Origin: JAAXKN01 sp050259615
GTDB taxonomy: Bacteria; Bacteroidota; Ignavibacteria; Ignavibacteriales; SURF-24
Assembly (NCBI GenBank): GCA_050259615.1
Contig: JBLNAZ010000056.1
Coordinates: forward strand, 1-64,000
Reading direction: 5' to 3'
DNA length: 64,000 nucleotides
Shown in pieces: positions 35,156 through 45,108 of this stretch; position 1 is the first letter of the stretch, and each line of letters begins with the position of its first letter. The notes under the pieces were generated by a model. The model was given only the letters and a program-made list of their open reading frames with translations. It was not told the DNA's origin and searched no databases. The position numbers were made by a program, and so were the translations under genes.

Positions 35156-36530
35156 GCCAAAAATTACATTAGAAGATCTGTTTAACCTGACGGGATCAGT
35201 TATTTATAATCCCGATTCCTTTTCGTCTTCTGCACTCGTTTCAACAGATACAAGGACCATTAAAAACGGTGCCATATTTGTTGCCATAAAAGGTGAGAAA
35301 ATGGACGGGCACGCTTTTGTTGAAGAAGCTGTAAAAAAGGGAGCTTCGGCAGTTGTAGTCAATAAGACCAAGCTGAAAAATTTTGATAAAATTGACGTTA
35401 CTTTAGTTGCAGTAAAAGATACAACAAAGGCTTATGGCGAGCTTGGAAAGATCTGGCGCGATAAGTTAAACGCCAAAGTGGTCGGAATTACAGGCAGCAA
35501 CGGGAAAACCACAACTAAAGAATTCCTCTCGCAGATCCTGGAGGAAAAATTCAGTGTAGCCAAGACACTTTCAAATAATAACAACCATTTAGGTGTTCCC
35601 CTTACAATACTTTCTGCGGCCGGGAATAAAGATGCTCTGGTGCTTGAACTTGGTACAAATCATTTTGGTGAAATTGCCTATACGGCGCAGATTGCAAGGC
35701 CTGACTATGCACTGATAACAAATATCGGTGAGTCGCACCTTGAGTTTCTGCACGACCTGAACGGCGTTGCAGAAGAAAAGATTGCGCTTTTTCAGGCCGT
35801 TAAAGACACAGATGCAAAATTATTACTTAATACTGATGACAGGATATTAAAGAAAAAGCTAAAAGAATATAAAAACGCCGTTACTTTCGGTTTTGAAGGC
35901 AGCCCCAAGGTTAAAGGCACGCTAAAGGGAATTAATAAAGAGGGAAAGACTACCCTCGGAATTACCTATAAGGAAAAGGAATTTGAAGTTCAGCTGCCCG
36001 TCCACGGCCTGAGTAATGCAAAGAATTTCCTTGCTGCTTCAGCTGTTGCGCTCGAGATGGGATTAAAGCCTTCCGAGATAAAAAGCGCTGCCAAAAAGCT
36101 TAAACCAGTCGATAAGCGACTTAACGTAAAGGTTATCGACAACTTTATTCTTGTAGATGACACTTATAATGCAAATCCTCTATCCATGAAATCGGCATTT
36201 GAATTCATTAGCGGTTTTGATGGCAGAAAAAAAATTGCAGTCATCGGCGACATGTTTGAACTTGGCAGTGAAACCGTCCAGGCACATAAGGATCTGGCAA
36301 AATCTGTTAAGAAAAATAAAATAGACGAAGTTTACACACTTGGTAAATTCATGATGAAGCTTAACCGTGAACTTCAAAACGGAAAAATTGTAAAGCGGCA
36401 TTTTAAGGACAGAAATTCACTTGGAAAGTTTCTTCAGAGTAATGGTTTCGCTCAGTCGGTTGTTCTTGTAAAAGGCTCACGCGGTATGAAAATGGAAGAG
36501 TTTGTAAAAATTTTGGAAGGAAGAAAGTAA
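35148..36530 (+). CDS. murF: UDP-MurNAc-pentapeptide synthetase
   Basis: MurF adds D-Ala-D-Ala to the MurNAc tripeptide, completing the cytoplasmic pentapeptide. The 460-aa protein shows the N-terminal STDTRTI motif, GITGSNGKTTTKEFL, NNHLGVPLTIL, LELGTNHFGEI and the C-terminal DDTYNANPLSMK. It overlaps murE by 8 nt. The D-Ala-D-Ala ligase gene (ddl) is not in this cluster. Confidence 0.97.
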   Translation: MNKPKITLEDLFNLTGSVIYNPDSFSSSALVSTDTRTIKNGAIFVAIKGEKMDGHAFVEEAVKKGASAVVVNKTKLKNFDKIDVTLVAVKDTTKAYGELGKIWRDKLNAKVVGITGSNGKTTTKEFLSQILEEKFSVAKTLSNNNNHLGVPLTILSAAGNKDALVLELGTNHFGEIAYTAQIARPDYALITNIGESHLEFLHDLNGVAEEKIALFQAVKDTDAKLLLNTDDRILKKKLKEYKNAVTFGFEGSPKVKGTLKGINKEGKTTLGITYKEKEFEVQLPVHGLSNAKNFLAASAVALEMGLKPSEIKSAAKKLKPVDKRLNVKVIDNFILVDDTYNANPLSMKSAFEFISGFDGRKKIAVIGDMFELGSETVQAHKDLAKSVKKNKIDEVYTLGKFMMKLNRELQNGKIVKRHFKDRNSLGKFLQSNGFAQSVVLVKGSRGMKMEEFVKILEGRK

Positions 36531-36535
36531 AAGAG

Positions 36536-37645
36536 ATGTTTTATTATTTGTTAGAATACATTAATAAAGTATTTAATCCCCCGGGATTTGACCTTTTCAG
36601 GTTTTTAACCTTCAGGGCTGCACTTTCAGCAATATCATCCCTGTTCTTATCGTTGTATTTAGGACCCAAGCTTATTAGCTACTTAAGGAAAAAGCAGATT
36701 GGCGAGGCAAAGAAAATTGATGGGCCGAAGAGCCACTGGTCAAAGGCTGGAACGCCTACAATGGGCGGTATTATAATAATTTTTTCCATAGTTGTGCCCG
36801 TGCTCCTCTGGAGCGATATTAAAAGCGTGTACATCATTCTTGTTATGGCGGGCACTATCTGGCTAAGCGGCGTTGGATTCCTGGACGATTACTTAAAGGT
36901 GATGAAAAAATTCCCTAACGGCCTTATTGCAAGATATAAGCTTTTAGGGCAGGTAATGATAGGACTTGTTGTTGGCGTGGCTGTATACTTTCTGCCGGAA
37001 TTCAGGGACGTTAACTCGATAACAACTCTTCCGTTCTTTAAGGATACAAATTTTGATTTCTCGTATCTCTACATCCCGGTGATTGTTTTTATTATTACTG
37101 CTACTTCAAATGCAGTAAATCTTACTGACGGCTTAGACGGACTTGCAATAGGCAACATTATGATTGTAATGATAGCCCTTGCAATTTTAAGTTATGTTTC
37201 GGGAAATATTATTTACGCAGACTACCTGAATATTATCTATCTGCCGGGTTCGGGAGAACTGATTGTCTTTGTTGCTGCAGTACTCGGCGCATCGCTCGGG
37301 TTTTTGTGGTTTAATTTTTATCCGGCCCAGATTTTTATGGGCGACACCGGATCCCTTGCACTTGGCGGCGCCTTCGGTATTATAATGATTCTTATAAAGA
37401 AAGAGCTATTAATACCTATACTCGGCGGCGTTTTCTTTCTCGAAACGGTTTCGGTTATACTGCAGAGACTTTATTTCAAGTATACGAAGAAGCGCTACGG
37501 CGAGGGCAAAAGAATTTTCAAGATGGCTCCCATCCATCACCATTTTGAGATGGAAGGATGGCCTGAACCTAAGATTGTGGTCAGATTCTATATCCTGACA
37601 ATTATTTTAACAATTTTCAGTTTAACAACATTTAAGATAAGATGA
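36536..37645 (+). CDS. mraY: Phospho-MurNAc-pentapeptide transferase
   Basis: MraY moves phospho-MurNAc-pentapeptide to undecaprenyl phosphate, forming lipid I at the inner membrane. The 369-aa protein has about ten transmembrane helices and the family motifs TPTMGG, the catalytic region with DDYLK, NLTDGLDGLAIG, GDTGSLALGG and HHHFEMEGWPE. It starts 5 nt after murF. Its stop overlaps the murD start by 4 nt (ATGA). Confidence 0.97.
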   Translation: MFYYLLEYINKVFNPPGFDLFRFLTFRAALSAISSLFLSLYLGPKLISYLRKKQIGEAKKIDGPKSHWSKAGTPTMGGIIIIFSIVVPVLLWSDIKSVYIILVMAGTIWLSGVGFLDDYLKVMKKFPNGLIARYKLLGQVMIGLVVGVAVYFLPEFRDVNSITTLPFFKDTNFDFSYLYIPVIVFIITATSNAVNLTDGLDGLAIGNIMIVMIALAILSYVSGNIIYADYLNIIYLPGSGELIVFVAAVLGASLGFLWFNFYPAQIFMGDTGSLALGGAFGIIMILIKKELLIPILGGVFFLETVSVILQRLYFKYTKKRYGEGKRIFKMAPIHHHFEMEGWPEPKIVVRFYILTIILTIFSLTTFKIR

Positions 37646-38991
37646 TTAACGTAACGGGAAAGAATATAAGCATATTAGGCGCTGTCAGAAGCGGACTTGG
37701 TGCTGCAAGGCTTGTAAAGGCACTTGGCGGCGTTCCGTTTGTAAGTGATTCTGCTCCAAAAGAGAAAATCCAGAAGAATCTCGATGTACTCGAGAGCGAA
37801 AATATATCGTATGAATTTGGCGGACACACCGAAAGGGTATTTGACTGCGAATTTATGATCACTTCTCCCGGGGTGCCTTCAGAATCACAGGTGCTTCAAA
37901 GCGCAAGAGAAAAGGGAATTAAGGTCATCAGCGAAGTGGAATTTGCTTCTAATTTCTGCAAGGGAAAAATAATTTCTATTACAGGTACAAACGGTAAAAC
38001 CACTACAACAAGCCTGTGCGCCCATGTGTTAAATGAATGCGGAATGAAAACCTATCTGGCAGGAAATATTGGTATTGCTTTTTCAGACCTGGTATTAAGC
38101 GTTAAGGAAGATGAATGCGTTGCTCTGGAGACTTCAAGTTTTCAGCTGGACCATATTGATTCCTTTAAGCCCTTTGTTTCAGCTATATTAAATATTACGC
38201 CGGATCACCTGGATCGTTACGACCATAACATCCAGAACTACATAAATTCAAAGCTGAATGTATTTAAGAATCAGAATGAAAATGACTTCCTGATATTAAA
38301 TGCCAATGACGAAAAAACCCCTTCTGAAATCAGCAATACAAGGGTTAATAAATTTTATTTCTCGCTGCAGAAAGAAATGGCCAATGGCGCCACACTTGAA
38401 GATGGCAAAATGGTCTTCAGGCGCAATGGCAGCGTGGAATTCAGCTGCGGAATAAATGAATTCAGCCTGGTAGGCGAGCATAACTACGCCAACGCGATGG
38501 CTGTTATTATAATTGCAAAGATACTTAACCTTGATAACGACAAAATAAAGTCTGCCCTTGGAAATTTCCCCGGGGTTGAGCACCGTCTGGAATTCGTTCG
38601 CGAGCTGGACGGAGTAAAATATATAAACGATTCCAAGGCTACCAATGTAGACTCGGTCTGGTACGCTTTAAGAAGTTTTGAAGACCCCATTTTCCTCATC
38701 CTTGGCGGAAAGGACAAGGGAAATGATTATAACCAGATAAAAGACCTGGTTGTAAGTAAAGTAAAAAAGATTTATGCAATCGGTTCTTCTGCCGATAAGG
38801 TATTTAACTTCTTCCATAACCTTGTAAAAGTGGAAGTCAAAAAATCACTGGAAGAGTGCGTTTCAACTGCAAGCAGTGAGGCAAGGGAAAAAGACGTTGT
38901 ACTGCTTTCACCTGCCTGTGCAAGCTTTGACATGTTTAACGATTATGAACACAGGGGAAGAGTATTTAAAGAAGCAGTAAATAAATTATGA
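37642..38991 (+). CDS. murD: UDP-MurNAc-L-alanine--D-glutamate ligase
   Basis: MurD adds D-glutamate to UDP-MurNAc-L-Ala. The 449-aa protein has the N-terminal substrate region (GAVRSGLGAARLV), ATP motif ITGTNGKTTTTSL near residue 113, LETSSFQLDHI, and EHRLEFVRELDGVKYINDSKATN. The C-terminal LLSPACASFDMF matches the family. It overlaps mraY and ftsW by 4 nt each. Confidence 0.97.
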   Translation: MINVTGKNISILGAVRSGLGAARLVKALGGVPFVSDSAPKEKIQKNLDVLESENISYEFGGHTERVFDCEFMITSPGVPSESQVLQSAREKGIKVISEVEFASNFCKGKIISITGTNGKTTTTSLCAHVLNECGMKTYLAGNIGIAFSDLVLSVKEDECVALETSSFQLDHIDSFKPFVSAILNITPDHLDRYDHNIQNYINSKLNVFKNQNENDFLILNANDEKTPSEISNTRVNKFYFSLQKEMANGATLEDGKMVFRRNGSVEFSCGINEFSLVGEHNYANAMAVIIIAKILNLDNDKIKSALGNFPGVEHRLEFVRELDGVKYINDSKATNVDSVWYALRSFEDPIFLILGGKDKGNDYNQIKDLVVSKVKKIYAIGSSADKVFNFFHNLVKVEVKKSLEECVSTASSEAREKDVVLLSPACASFDMFNDYEHRGRVFKEAVNKL

Positions 38992-40100
38992 ATCTGAAGT
39001 ATTTAAGCAGAATATTCTATATCTCGATACTGGCCTTAATAATTGTGGGCTCAGCCCTGGTACTCAGTGCCAGCAGTGCTTACAGTGCATTAAGGTTTCA
39101 TGACAACCTTTACAGGTTGTTTTCTGCTCATATTATCAGGGTGGTTATTGCAATATTTGCTCTTGTGGCGTTCTCGATTATTCCTTATGAACATTATAAA
39201 ACATACAGCAAGAAAATCATAATCGGGGCTGCGGGACTTCTATTACTGACGCTTTTTATTGCTCCTAACGTAAAAGGAGCAGGCAGATGGATCAACCTTG
39301 GGCTGTTTTCCTTTCAGCCTTCTGAAGTAGCCAAGTTTTTACTCATTGTGCATCTGGCCTATCTGATAGAGGCAAAAGGAGATGAGTTAAGGGATTATAA
39401 AAACGGTTTTAAGTATCCTCTGGTATGGGTTATAATAATAGCCGGGCTCATTTTTGTTCAGCCAAATGTCAGTACAAGTCTTGTTGTAGCAACAATAGCC
39501 TTTACGCTTTTGTTTGTCGGCGGAGCCAGGATTACACATATCGTCTCTACGGTTGGTCTTGCCGGAGCTGCAGCATTCTGTTTCATGATGATGTTTCATC
39601 ATTCACGGCAGAGAATTCTGACATTTTATAACAGCTTCGGAAGCGGAAATGAAATTAATATACAGGTTGCCCAGGGTAAGATAGCTCTGGGAAGCGGCGG
39701 ATTAATCGGTTTGGGATTGGGGCAAAGCAGGCAGAGTGACCTGTTTCTACCCGAGGCATATGGCGATTTTATTTTCTCGATCCTTGGCGAGGAATTAGGC
39801 TTTATTGGAGTTGTAATTATACTGCTGGTTTATCTGCTAATATTTTTCGCCGGTATAGTTATAGCCAAGAATGCAAAGGACAAGTTTGGCCAGCTTCTGG
39901 CATTTGGAATTAGTTTTACAATAATTATAAGTGCTTTTATTAACGCCGCGGTGGTAACGGGGATATTCCCGACAACCGGTATTCCGCTCCCTTTTATCAG
40001 CTACGGCGGAACATCTATTATATTTATGTGCGGTGCTGCCGGTGTAATAGTTAACATAGCAGTAAGATCGCACAAAGCAAAAACAGCAGTCAGTAAATGA
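38988..40100 (+). CDS. ftsW: Septal glycosyltransferase FtsW
   Basis: FtsW is the SEDS-family polymerase that extends glycan strands at the septum with FtsI. The 370-aa protein has about ten transmembrane helices. Motifs seen include KGAGRWINLGLFSFQPSE, the QPNVST segment, a long loop GSGNEINIQVAQGKIALGSGGLIGLGLGQS, LPEAYGDFIFSILGEELGF and PLPFISYGGTS. It overlaps murD and murG by 4 nt (ATGA). Confidence 0.96.
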   Translation: MNLKYLSRIFYISILALIIVGSALVLSASSAYSALRFHDNLYRLFSAHIIRVVIAIFALVAFSIIPYEHYKTYSKKIIIGAAGLLLLTLFIAPNVKGAGRWINLGLFSFQPSEVAKFLLIVHLAYLIEAKGDELRDYKNGFKYPLVWVIIIAGLIFVQPNVSTSLVVATIAFTLLFVGGARITHIVSTVGLAGAAAFCFMMMFHHSRQRILTFYNSFGSGNEINIQVAQGKIALGSGGLIGLGLGQSRQSDLFLPEAYGDFIFSILGEELGFIGVVIILLVYLLIFFAGIVIAKNAKDKFGQLLAFGISFTIIISAFINAAVVTGIFPTTGIPLPFISYGGTSIIFMCGAAGVIVNIAVRSHKAKTAVSK

Positions 40101-41200
40101 AAAAAACAGAAACAAAATATCGTTTTCTATTTGCCGGAGGCGGCACGGGCGGACATTTATTCCCGGCGATTGCTGTTGCTGAAAAAATTAAAATGCTTAA
40201 GCCCGAAAGTGAGTTTCTGTTCCTGGGCACAAAGTCAAAAATTGAAGCCGTTGTTGTTCCAAAATTGGGCTACAATTTTAAGACTATATGGATTAAGGGG
40301 GTGGCGCGCAGGTTTGACGTCCGGAATTTCCTGTTTCCGCTGAAGCTTGCGGTGTCACTGGTGCAGTCGCTCTGGATAAATATCCGTTTTAAGCCTAATG
40401 TTGCAATCGGTTCAGGCGGCTATGTCTCAGGACCGGCAGTCTGGGGGGCTTCAGTAATGGGTGCAAAGGTAATTCTCCTGGAACAGAATAGCTATCCCGG
40501 AATAACAACCAGGCTTCTTGAAAAGAAAGCTGCCGAAATTCATCTTAGTTTTGAAGACTCCAGGAAGTACTTAAAGGATCCGTCAAAGCTCTTCGTAACT
40601 GGAAATCCCGTGCGATCAAGTCTTCAGCTTGAAGAAAAATCCGGTGCCCTGAAGAAATTCAACCTTACTGAAGGCAAAAAAACGGTTCTTATTCTAGGCG
40701 GCAGTCTTGGTGCAAGATCTCTAAACGAAGCAGTAGCCAGAGCAATTCCTGCATTTGTGAAAAATGACATTCAGGTAATCTGGCAGACAGGCAAAAACTA
40801 TTTTGAGACCTATAAGAGTCTTCAGGCACCATCGGTCTGGTTAAATCCATTTATTGAGGATATGGGGGCTGCGTTTTCAGCCTGTGACCTCTTGATTTCA
40901 AGAGCCGGAGCTACGACGATAGCCGAGATTACAATGCTTGGTATACCGACAATATTTGTCCCGTCACCCAATGTGGCGGCTAACCATCAGTACTTAAATG
41001 CAAAGTCGCTTTCTGATAAGGATGCTGCAATTCTTCAGCCCGACAACAAAGTAAGTGAAGAGCTTGCTGAAAAAGTGCTCGAAGTGATTTTTGACGGCAA
41101 CCGGCTTGGGAAGCTTTCTAATAACGTAAAACTCTTTGGTAAACCGGATGCTGCTTTAATAGTGGCGCAAAATGCAATTAAGCTGGCGGAGTCTTTATGA
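40097..41200 (+). CDS. murG: Lipid II-forming GlcNAc transferase MurG
   Basis: MurG transfers GlcNAc from UDP-GlcNAc to lipid I on the cytoplasmic membrane face. The 367-aa GT28 protein has FAGGGTGGHLFPAIAVA at the N-terminus, GSGGYVSGPA, LLEQNSYPGITTRLL, ILGGSLGARSLNEAV and the donor site SRAGATTIAEITMLGIPTIFVPSPNVAANHQ. Its stop overlaps the next gene by 4 nt. Confidence 0.97.
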   Translation: MKKTETKYRFLFAGGGTGGHLFPAIAVAEKIKMLKPESEFLFLGTKSKIEAVVVPKLGYNFKTIWIKGVARRFDVRNFLFPLKLAVSLVQSLWINIRFKPNVAIGSGGYVSGPAVWGASVMGAKVILLEQNSYPGITTRLLEKKAAEIHLSFEDSRKYLKDPSKLFVTGNPVRSSLQLEEKSGALKKFNLTEGKKTVLILGGSLGARSLNEAVARAIPAFVKNDIQVIWQTGKNYFETYKSLQAPSVWLNPFIEDMGAAFSACDLLISRAGATTIAEITMLGIPTIFVPSPNVAANHQYLNAKSLSDKDAAILQPDNKVSEELAEKVLEVIFDGNRLGKLSNNVKLFGKPDAALIVAQNAIKLAESL

Positions 41201-41685
41201 CAACTGCAACTGCGGGAAAAAGAAAGATTTTTAAGTACAATCTTTCATTTTACTATCAGTCGACGATTATATATTTTATTGCTTTCCTGCTTTATGTATT
41301 CATAAAGGGGGTATTTCTCGAGGACTCATTTAAGATGATCCTTAAAGACCCGGTGATCTACTTTTTCATACTGATTGTACTGATCTCACTTGGAAGCCTG
41401 CTCTATAACCTGTACCTGAACAGGCACATTGAAATCAGGTCTGAGGAACTGGTAATAAAAAAGGGAAACAAGACGAGAGTAGTAAAGTTTTCCGACATTA
41501 TCAGCATCAAGCAGACAAAGGAAAGAAGACATTCAAGGGTAAGATCTTTCAGGATAATAAGAATCAGAGTTAAAAACAGAAGACTTCCTCTGATTATTAT
41601 CCCTTATGATTATGAAAATAAAATGGAATTGTTGGATTCTATAAAAGAGTTAAGAAATAAATTCGGAAGTAAAGGAAATGTTTAA
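41197..41685 (+). CDS. Unknown two-helix membrane protein inside the dcw cluster
   Basis: I do not recognise a named family. The 162-aa protein has a basic N-terminus, two transmembrane helices (about 24-42 and 52-70) and a cytoplasmic C-terminal domain of about 85 residues. That domain has strands IEIRSEELVIKKGNKTRVVKFSDIISIKQ and basic residues (RRHSRVRSFRIIRIRVKNRRLP), and looks like a small PH-like fold of the kind found in bacterial membrane proteins. Its ATG overlaps the murG stop (ATGA) and its end overlaps murC by 8 nt, so it is made with the cluster. Position suggests a division or lipid II-related role (inference). The basic patch may bind lipid or membrane. Confidence 0.8.
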   Translation: MTTATAGKRKIFKYNLSFYYQSTIIYFIAFLLYVFIKGVFLEDSFKMILKDPVIYFFILIVLISLGSLLYNLYLNRHIEIRSEELVIKKGNKTRVVKFSDIISIKQTKERRHSRVRSFRIIRIRVKNRRLPLIIIPYDYENKMELLDSIKELRNKFGSKGNV

Positions 41686-43054
41686 GAATATTAAGAAAGT
41701 ACATTTTGTAGGCATTGGCGGAATTGGAATGAGCGGAATTGCTGAAATTCTGCTGAACCGCGGTTTTCAGATTTCAGGCTCCGACAGGGCTTTAACTGAT
41801 ATTACACAGAGATTAAGAGACTTAGGTGTTGAAATATATGAAGGACATTCGGCAGATAACCTTAAGGATGCCGACGTTTTGGTTTATTCATCTGCAGTCA
41901 GCATTGACAACCCCGAGGTTGCCTCTGCAATAGAAAGAAAGATCCCGATAATCAAGCGTTCGGAAATGCTTGCCGAATGCATGAGAATGCAGTATGGCAT
42001 TGGAATAGCCGGTACACACGGCAAAACAACCACAACCTCGATGGTTGGACTTGTATTGACCGAAGGAGGAATTGACCCTACTATTATCGTCGGCGGCAAG
42101 TTAAGCAGCCTTGGCGGAACAAATGCCAGGCTCGGCAAAGGTGAATTCATTGTTGTTGAGGCTGATGAGTTCGACAGAACATTCCTCAAACTGACGCCGG
42201 CAATTGCGGCACTTACCACTCTGGAAAAAGAGCACCTGGATACATACAAGGACCTGGATGACATCAAGATGGCATTTGTAGAGTTTGCCAATAAGGTCCC
42301 TTTCTACGGATTTGTTGTTCTTTGCATGGATGAACCGGCTCTGCAGGACATTCTGCCCCTGATAAATAAAAAAGTCCTTACATACGGACTTACCTCACAG
42401 GCAGATATACGCGCCATGGATATCAGGCATAGTGAGTATTCCAGCACGTACAACGTAAAGTATAAGGGTAAAATGCTGGGCGAAATAAAGTTAAATATCC
42501 CCGGCGTACACAACATCAAGAATTCCCTTGTTGCTGTAACGATTGCTACCGAGATGGGAATCGATTTTAAGGTCATTCAAAAGTCACTCGAATCCTTCAG
42601 CGGCGTTTACAGAAGATTCGAAACAAAGTATAACAAGGAACTGCTGGTCATAGACGATTATGCACATCATCCGACGGAAGTAAACGCAACTCTTTCAGGA
42701 GTGCGTTCAGGATGGGACAGAAGGCTTATTGCCGTATTTCAGCCGCATCTTTTTACCAGGACCAGGGACTTTGCTTTAGAATTCGGAAGGTCATTCTTAA
42801 ATTCTGATATTTTCATCTGTACGGATGTTTATCCTGCAAGGGAAAAACCTATTGAAGGCATTACAGGCGAAATAATTGCACAGGCTGCAAAGAAATTCGG
42901 GCATAAGAATGTAGTTTATGTCCAGGATAAAGAGCGCATACCAGAGGTGCTGATGGAGCTGAAGAAAGACGGTGACATAATAGTTACTATGGGTGCGGGC
43001 GACGTTTGGAAATACGGCGAAAAGTTCATTCAGCTCTTAAGTGATAACAAGTAA
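41678..43054 (+). CDS. murC: UDP-MurNAc--L-alanine ligase
   Basis: MurC starts the peptide stem by adding L-alanine to UDP-MurNAc. The 458-aa protein shows HFVGIGGIGMSGIAEIL, GIAGTHGKTTTTSMV, VVEADEFDRTFLKLTP, RRFETKYNKELLVIDDYAHHPTEV and ECD-like FQPHLFTRTRDF. It overlaps the preceding unknown gene by 8 nt. murB, which often lies next to it, is absent here. Confidence 0.97.
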   Translation: MFKNIKKVHFVGIGGIGMSGIAEILLNRGFQISGSDRALTDITQRLRDLGVEIYEGHSADNLKDADVLVYSSAVSIDNPEVASAIERKIPIIKRSEMLAECMRMQYGIGIAGTHGKTTTTSMVGLVLTEGGIDPTIIVGGKLSSLGGTNARLGKGEFIVVEADEFDRTFLKLTPAIAALTTLEKEHLDTYKDLDDIKMAFVEFANKVPFYGFVVLCMDEPALQDILPLINKKVLTYGLTSQADIRAMDIRHSEYSSTYNVKYKGKMLGEIKLNIPGVHNIKNSLVAVTIATEMGIDFKVIQKSLESFSGVYRRFETKYNKELLVIDDYAHHPTEVNATLSGVRSGWDRRLIAVFQPHLFTRTRDFALEFGRSFLNSDIFICTDVYPAREKPIEGITGEIIAQAAKKFGHKNVVYVQDKERIPEVLMELKKDGDIIVTMGAGDVWKYGEKFIQLLSDNK

Positions 43055-43061
43055 CCGGAAT

Positions 43062-43841
43062 ATGAAATCAAAAAGTAAGATAACTGGTATTCTGATTTTC
43101 GCTGCACTGTTGCTCGGGACAGTCTATTTATCGGTATCTTCTGAAAAAGAAATAAAAAATAATGTAGAAAAGATAGAAATTATAGGAAATCACTTTTTAT
43201 CTAAGCAAGAATATTTTAATTTTGCTAGGTTAAATAAATTTTCTGATTACAAATTCTTATCTTTACCAATTATAAAATCAAGATTGCAGAAGCATCCATA
43301 TGTTTCTAATGCCGAAGTGAAATTCAAGGATGCAAATACAGTAGTTGTCAGACTGACGGAAAGAAATTTTGAAGCGATATTACTGAGCGACACCGGACAG
43401 TATCTTCTGTCAGACGATTTTATGTTGATACCAGTTTTTCCATTTACAAAGAATATTGATCTTCCGGTTATTGAAAATGCTCTTCCGGATGGAAAGCTGA
43501 AGCCTCTGGCTGAACTGAAAAATGATGATACCAAGGCGGCCTTCAGAATAATTGAGGCGGCAAGAATGGTCAGCAGCGATTTATATCAGAATATCTCAGA
43601 TGTCGATCTAAGAAAGGGAAAGGAAATCGTTTTAAGGATGAGAGGCCGTGATTTTCAGGTGATTCTGGGGAGAGGAAACGAAGCTTCAAAGATGGTATAC
43701 TTTAGCAAGATATGGAACAAACTCAATAGAGTTAATCAGTCGGTTGATAGCTTTATCAACTACGTGGATTTAAGATTTGATAAATTAATTTATTTAGGTA
43801 CGACAAACTTAGATACTGAAGTAAAAGGTGACAAAGGATGA
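43062..43841 (+). CDS. ftsQ: Cell-division protein FtsQ
   Basis: FtsQ (DivIB) is a bitopic scaffold of the divisome. The 259-aa protein has one transmembrane helix (about 6-23), a POTRA-type domain (about 33-105: IEIIGNHFLSKQEYFNF, PYVSNAEVKFKDANTVVVRLTER) and the FtsQ beta domain to the end. ATG 43062 is preferred over a GTG at 43041 that overlaps murC. The ORF is more AT-rich near its start than its neighbours. Its stop overlaps the ftsA ATG by 4 nt. Confidence 0.92.
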   Translation: MKSKSKITGILIFAALLLGTVYLSVSSEKEIKNNVEKIEIIGNHFLSKQEYFNFARLNKFSDYKFLSLPIIKSRLQKHPYVSNAEVKFKDANTVVVRLTERNFEAILLSDTGQYLLSDDFMLIPVFPFTKNIDLPVIENALPDGKLKPLAELKNDDTKAAFRIIEAARMVSSDLYQNISDVDLRKGKEIVLRMRGRDFQVILGRGNEASKMVYFSKIWNKLNRVNQSVDSFINYVDLRFDKLIYLGTTNLDTEVKGDKG

Positions 43842-45085
43842 GGAAAAATATTATAGCCGGTCTTGATTTGGGGACTACAAAAGTTGGCGCCATTATAGCC
43901 GAAAAGTCAGAAAACACCATCGATATTCTGGGCTTCGGCGTTGCTCCTTCAGAAGGGTTAAACAGGGGCCTGGTAGCCAATATAGCCAAGACTGCCGATG
44001 CAATTAAAGCAGCCATGGAAGTTGCCAGCAACAGGGCAGGCATTGATCTTAGAATCCTTAATGTCGGAGTCGCCGGAGAACATATAACAAGCCTTCGCCA
44101 CAGAAATTATGTAACAATTAATAGTCCTGAAAGGGAAATTACAAGTGAAGATCTGGCCAGACTTGATGCTGATGTAAGAACAATTAGAATTCCTTCAGAC
44201 AGGCAGATTCTGCACATTATTCCGGAGGAGTTCTCAATTGACCATCAGGGCGGAATTGAAAATCCGATCGGAATGTGCGGATCGCGTCTTGAAGCAGTCA
44301 ATCATATTGTTCTGGCTTCAATTCCCGCAATACAGAACATTAAGCGCTCTGTTGAAAGAGCAGGTTATACAGTTCAGGACTATATTTTGCAGCCGATTGC
44401 TTCCAGCTCATCCGTTCTGGAAGAGAATGAAAAGGATTTGGGAGTTGTTCTTATTGATATCGGCGGCGGAACCACTGATATTGCTGTTTTTCATAAAAAG
44501 ACGATAAAACATACAAAAGTTATTGGAGTTGCAGGCAACCAGGTTACGAATGATATTCGTGAAGCACTCGGAATAGTTACGGACGACGCCGAAAAACTGA
44601 AAAAAGAGTACGGATACGCAACCGAAGGCTCCATAATCAAAGATGAAGATATTTATATTAAAGGCGTCGGTGCCAGAGGCAACGTAAAGATTCCTGTAAG
44701 CCTGCTTACACAGATTATTAGCGTAAGGATGAGAGAGTTGTTTACACTAATTGATAATGAAATCAGGCATACAGGCTTTAAGAATAAAATAAAGGCCGGC
44801 ATTGTACTTACCGGAGGCGGTTCGCTCCTGAAGGGCTGTACCGAACTTGCCGAAGAGGTTTTCGGGCTGCCTACAAGAATTGGTGTTCCGCAGGACTTAG
44901 GCAAAGGTCTTTCATCTGAAATTGAAAGCCCTGAATTTGCCACTTTGGCAGGACTGATCAGGGGTGTACCCGGTACAGGATCCAGCGAAAGTGCTGTGAC
45001 TTCTGTTAAGATGAAAAAGGTGAACCAGAAAAATCCGGTTTTCGACATATTCAAGAAAGTACGCGAGTTTTTTGACGAGTTATAA
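43838..45085 (+). CDS. ftsA: Cell-division protein FtsA
   Basis: FtsA is the actin-like membrane tether of the Z ring. The 415-aa protein has the phosphate-1 motif DLGTTKVGAII, the SHS2/1C-subdomain region, phosphate-2 IDIGGGTTDIAVF and the adenosine motif VLTGGGSLLKGC. The last residues (VFDIFKKVREFFDEL) form an amphipathic membrane-targeting helix. It overlaps ftsQ by 4 nt and is 23 nt before ftsZ. Confidence 0.97.
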   Translation: MRKNIIAGLDLGTTKVGAIIAEKSENTIDILGFGVAPSEGLNRGLVANIAKTADAIKAAMEVASNRAGIDLRILNVGVAGEHITSLRHRNYVTINSPEREITSEDLARLDADVRTIRIPSDRQILHIIPEEFSIDHQGGIENPIGMCGSRLEAVNHIVLASIPAIQNIKRSVERAGYTVQDYILQPIASSSSVLEENEKDLGVVLIDIGGGTTDIAVFHKKTIKHTKVIGVAGNQVTNDIREALGIVTDDAEKLKKEYGYATEGSIIKDEDIYIKGVGARGNVKIPVSLLTQIISVRMRELFTLIDNEIRHTGFKNKIKAGIVLTGGGSLLKGCTELAEEVFGLPTRIGVPQDLGKGLSSEIESPEFATLAGLIRGVPGTGSSESAVTSVKMKKVNQKNPVFDIFKKVREFFDEL

Positions 45086-45108
45086 TAACCACAACAAGGA
45101 GGAAGTTT

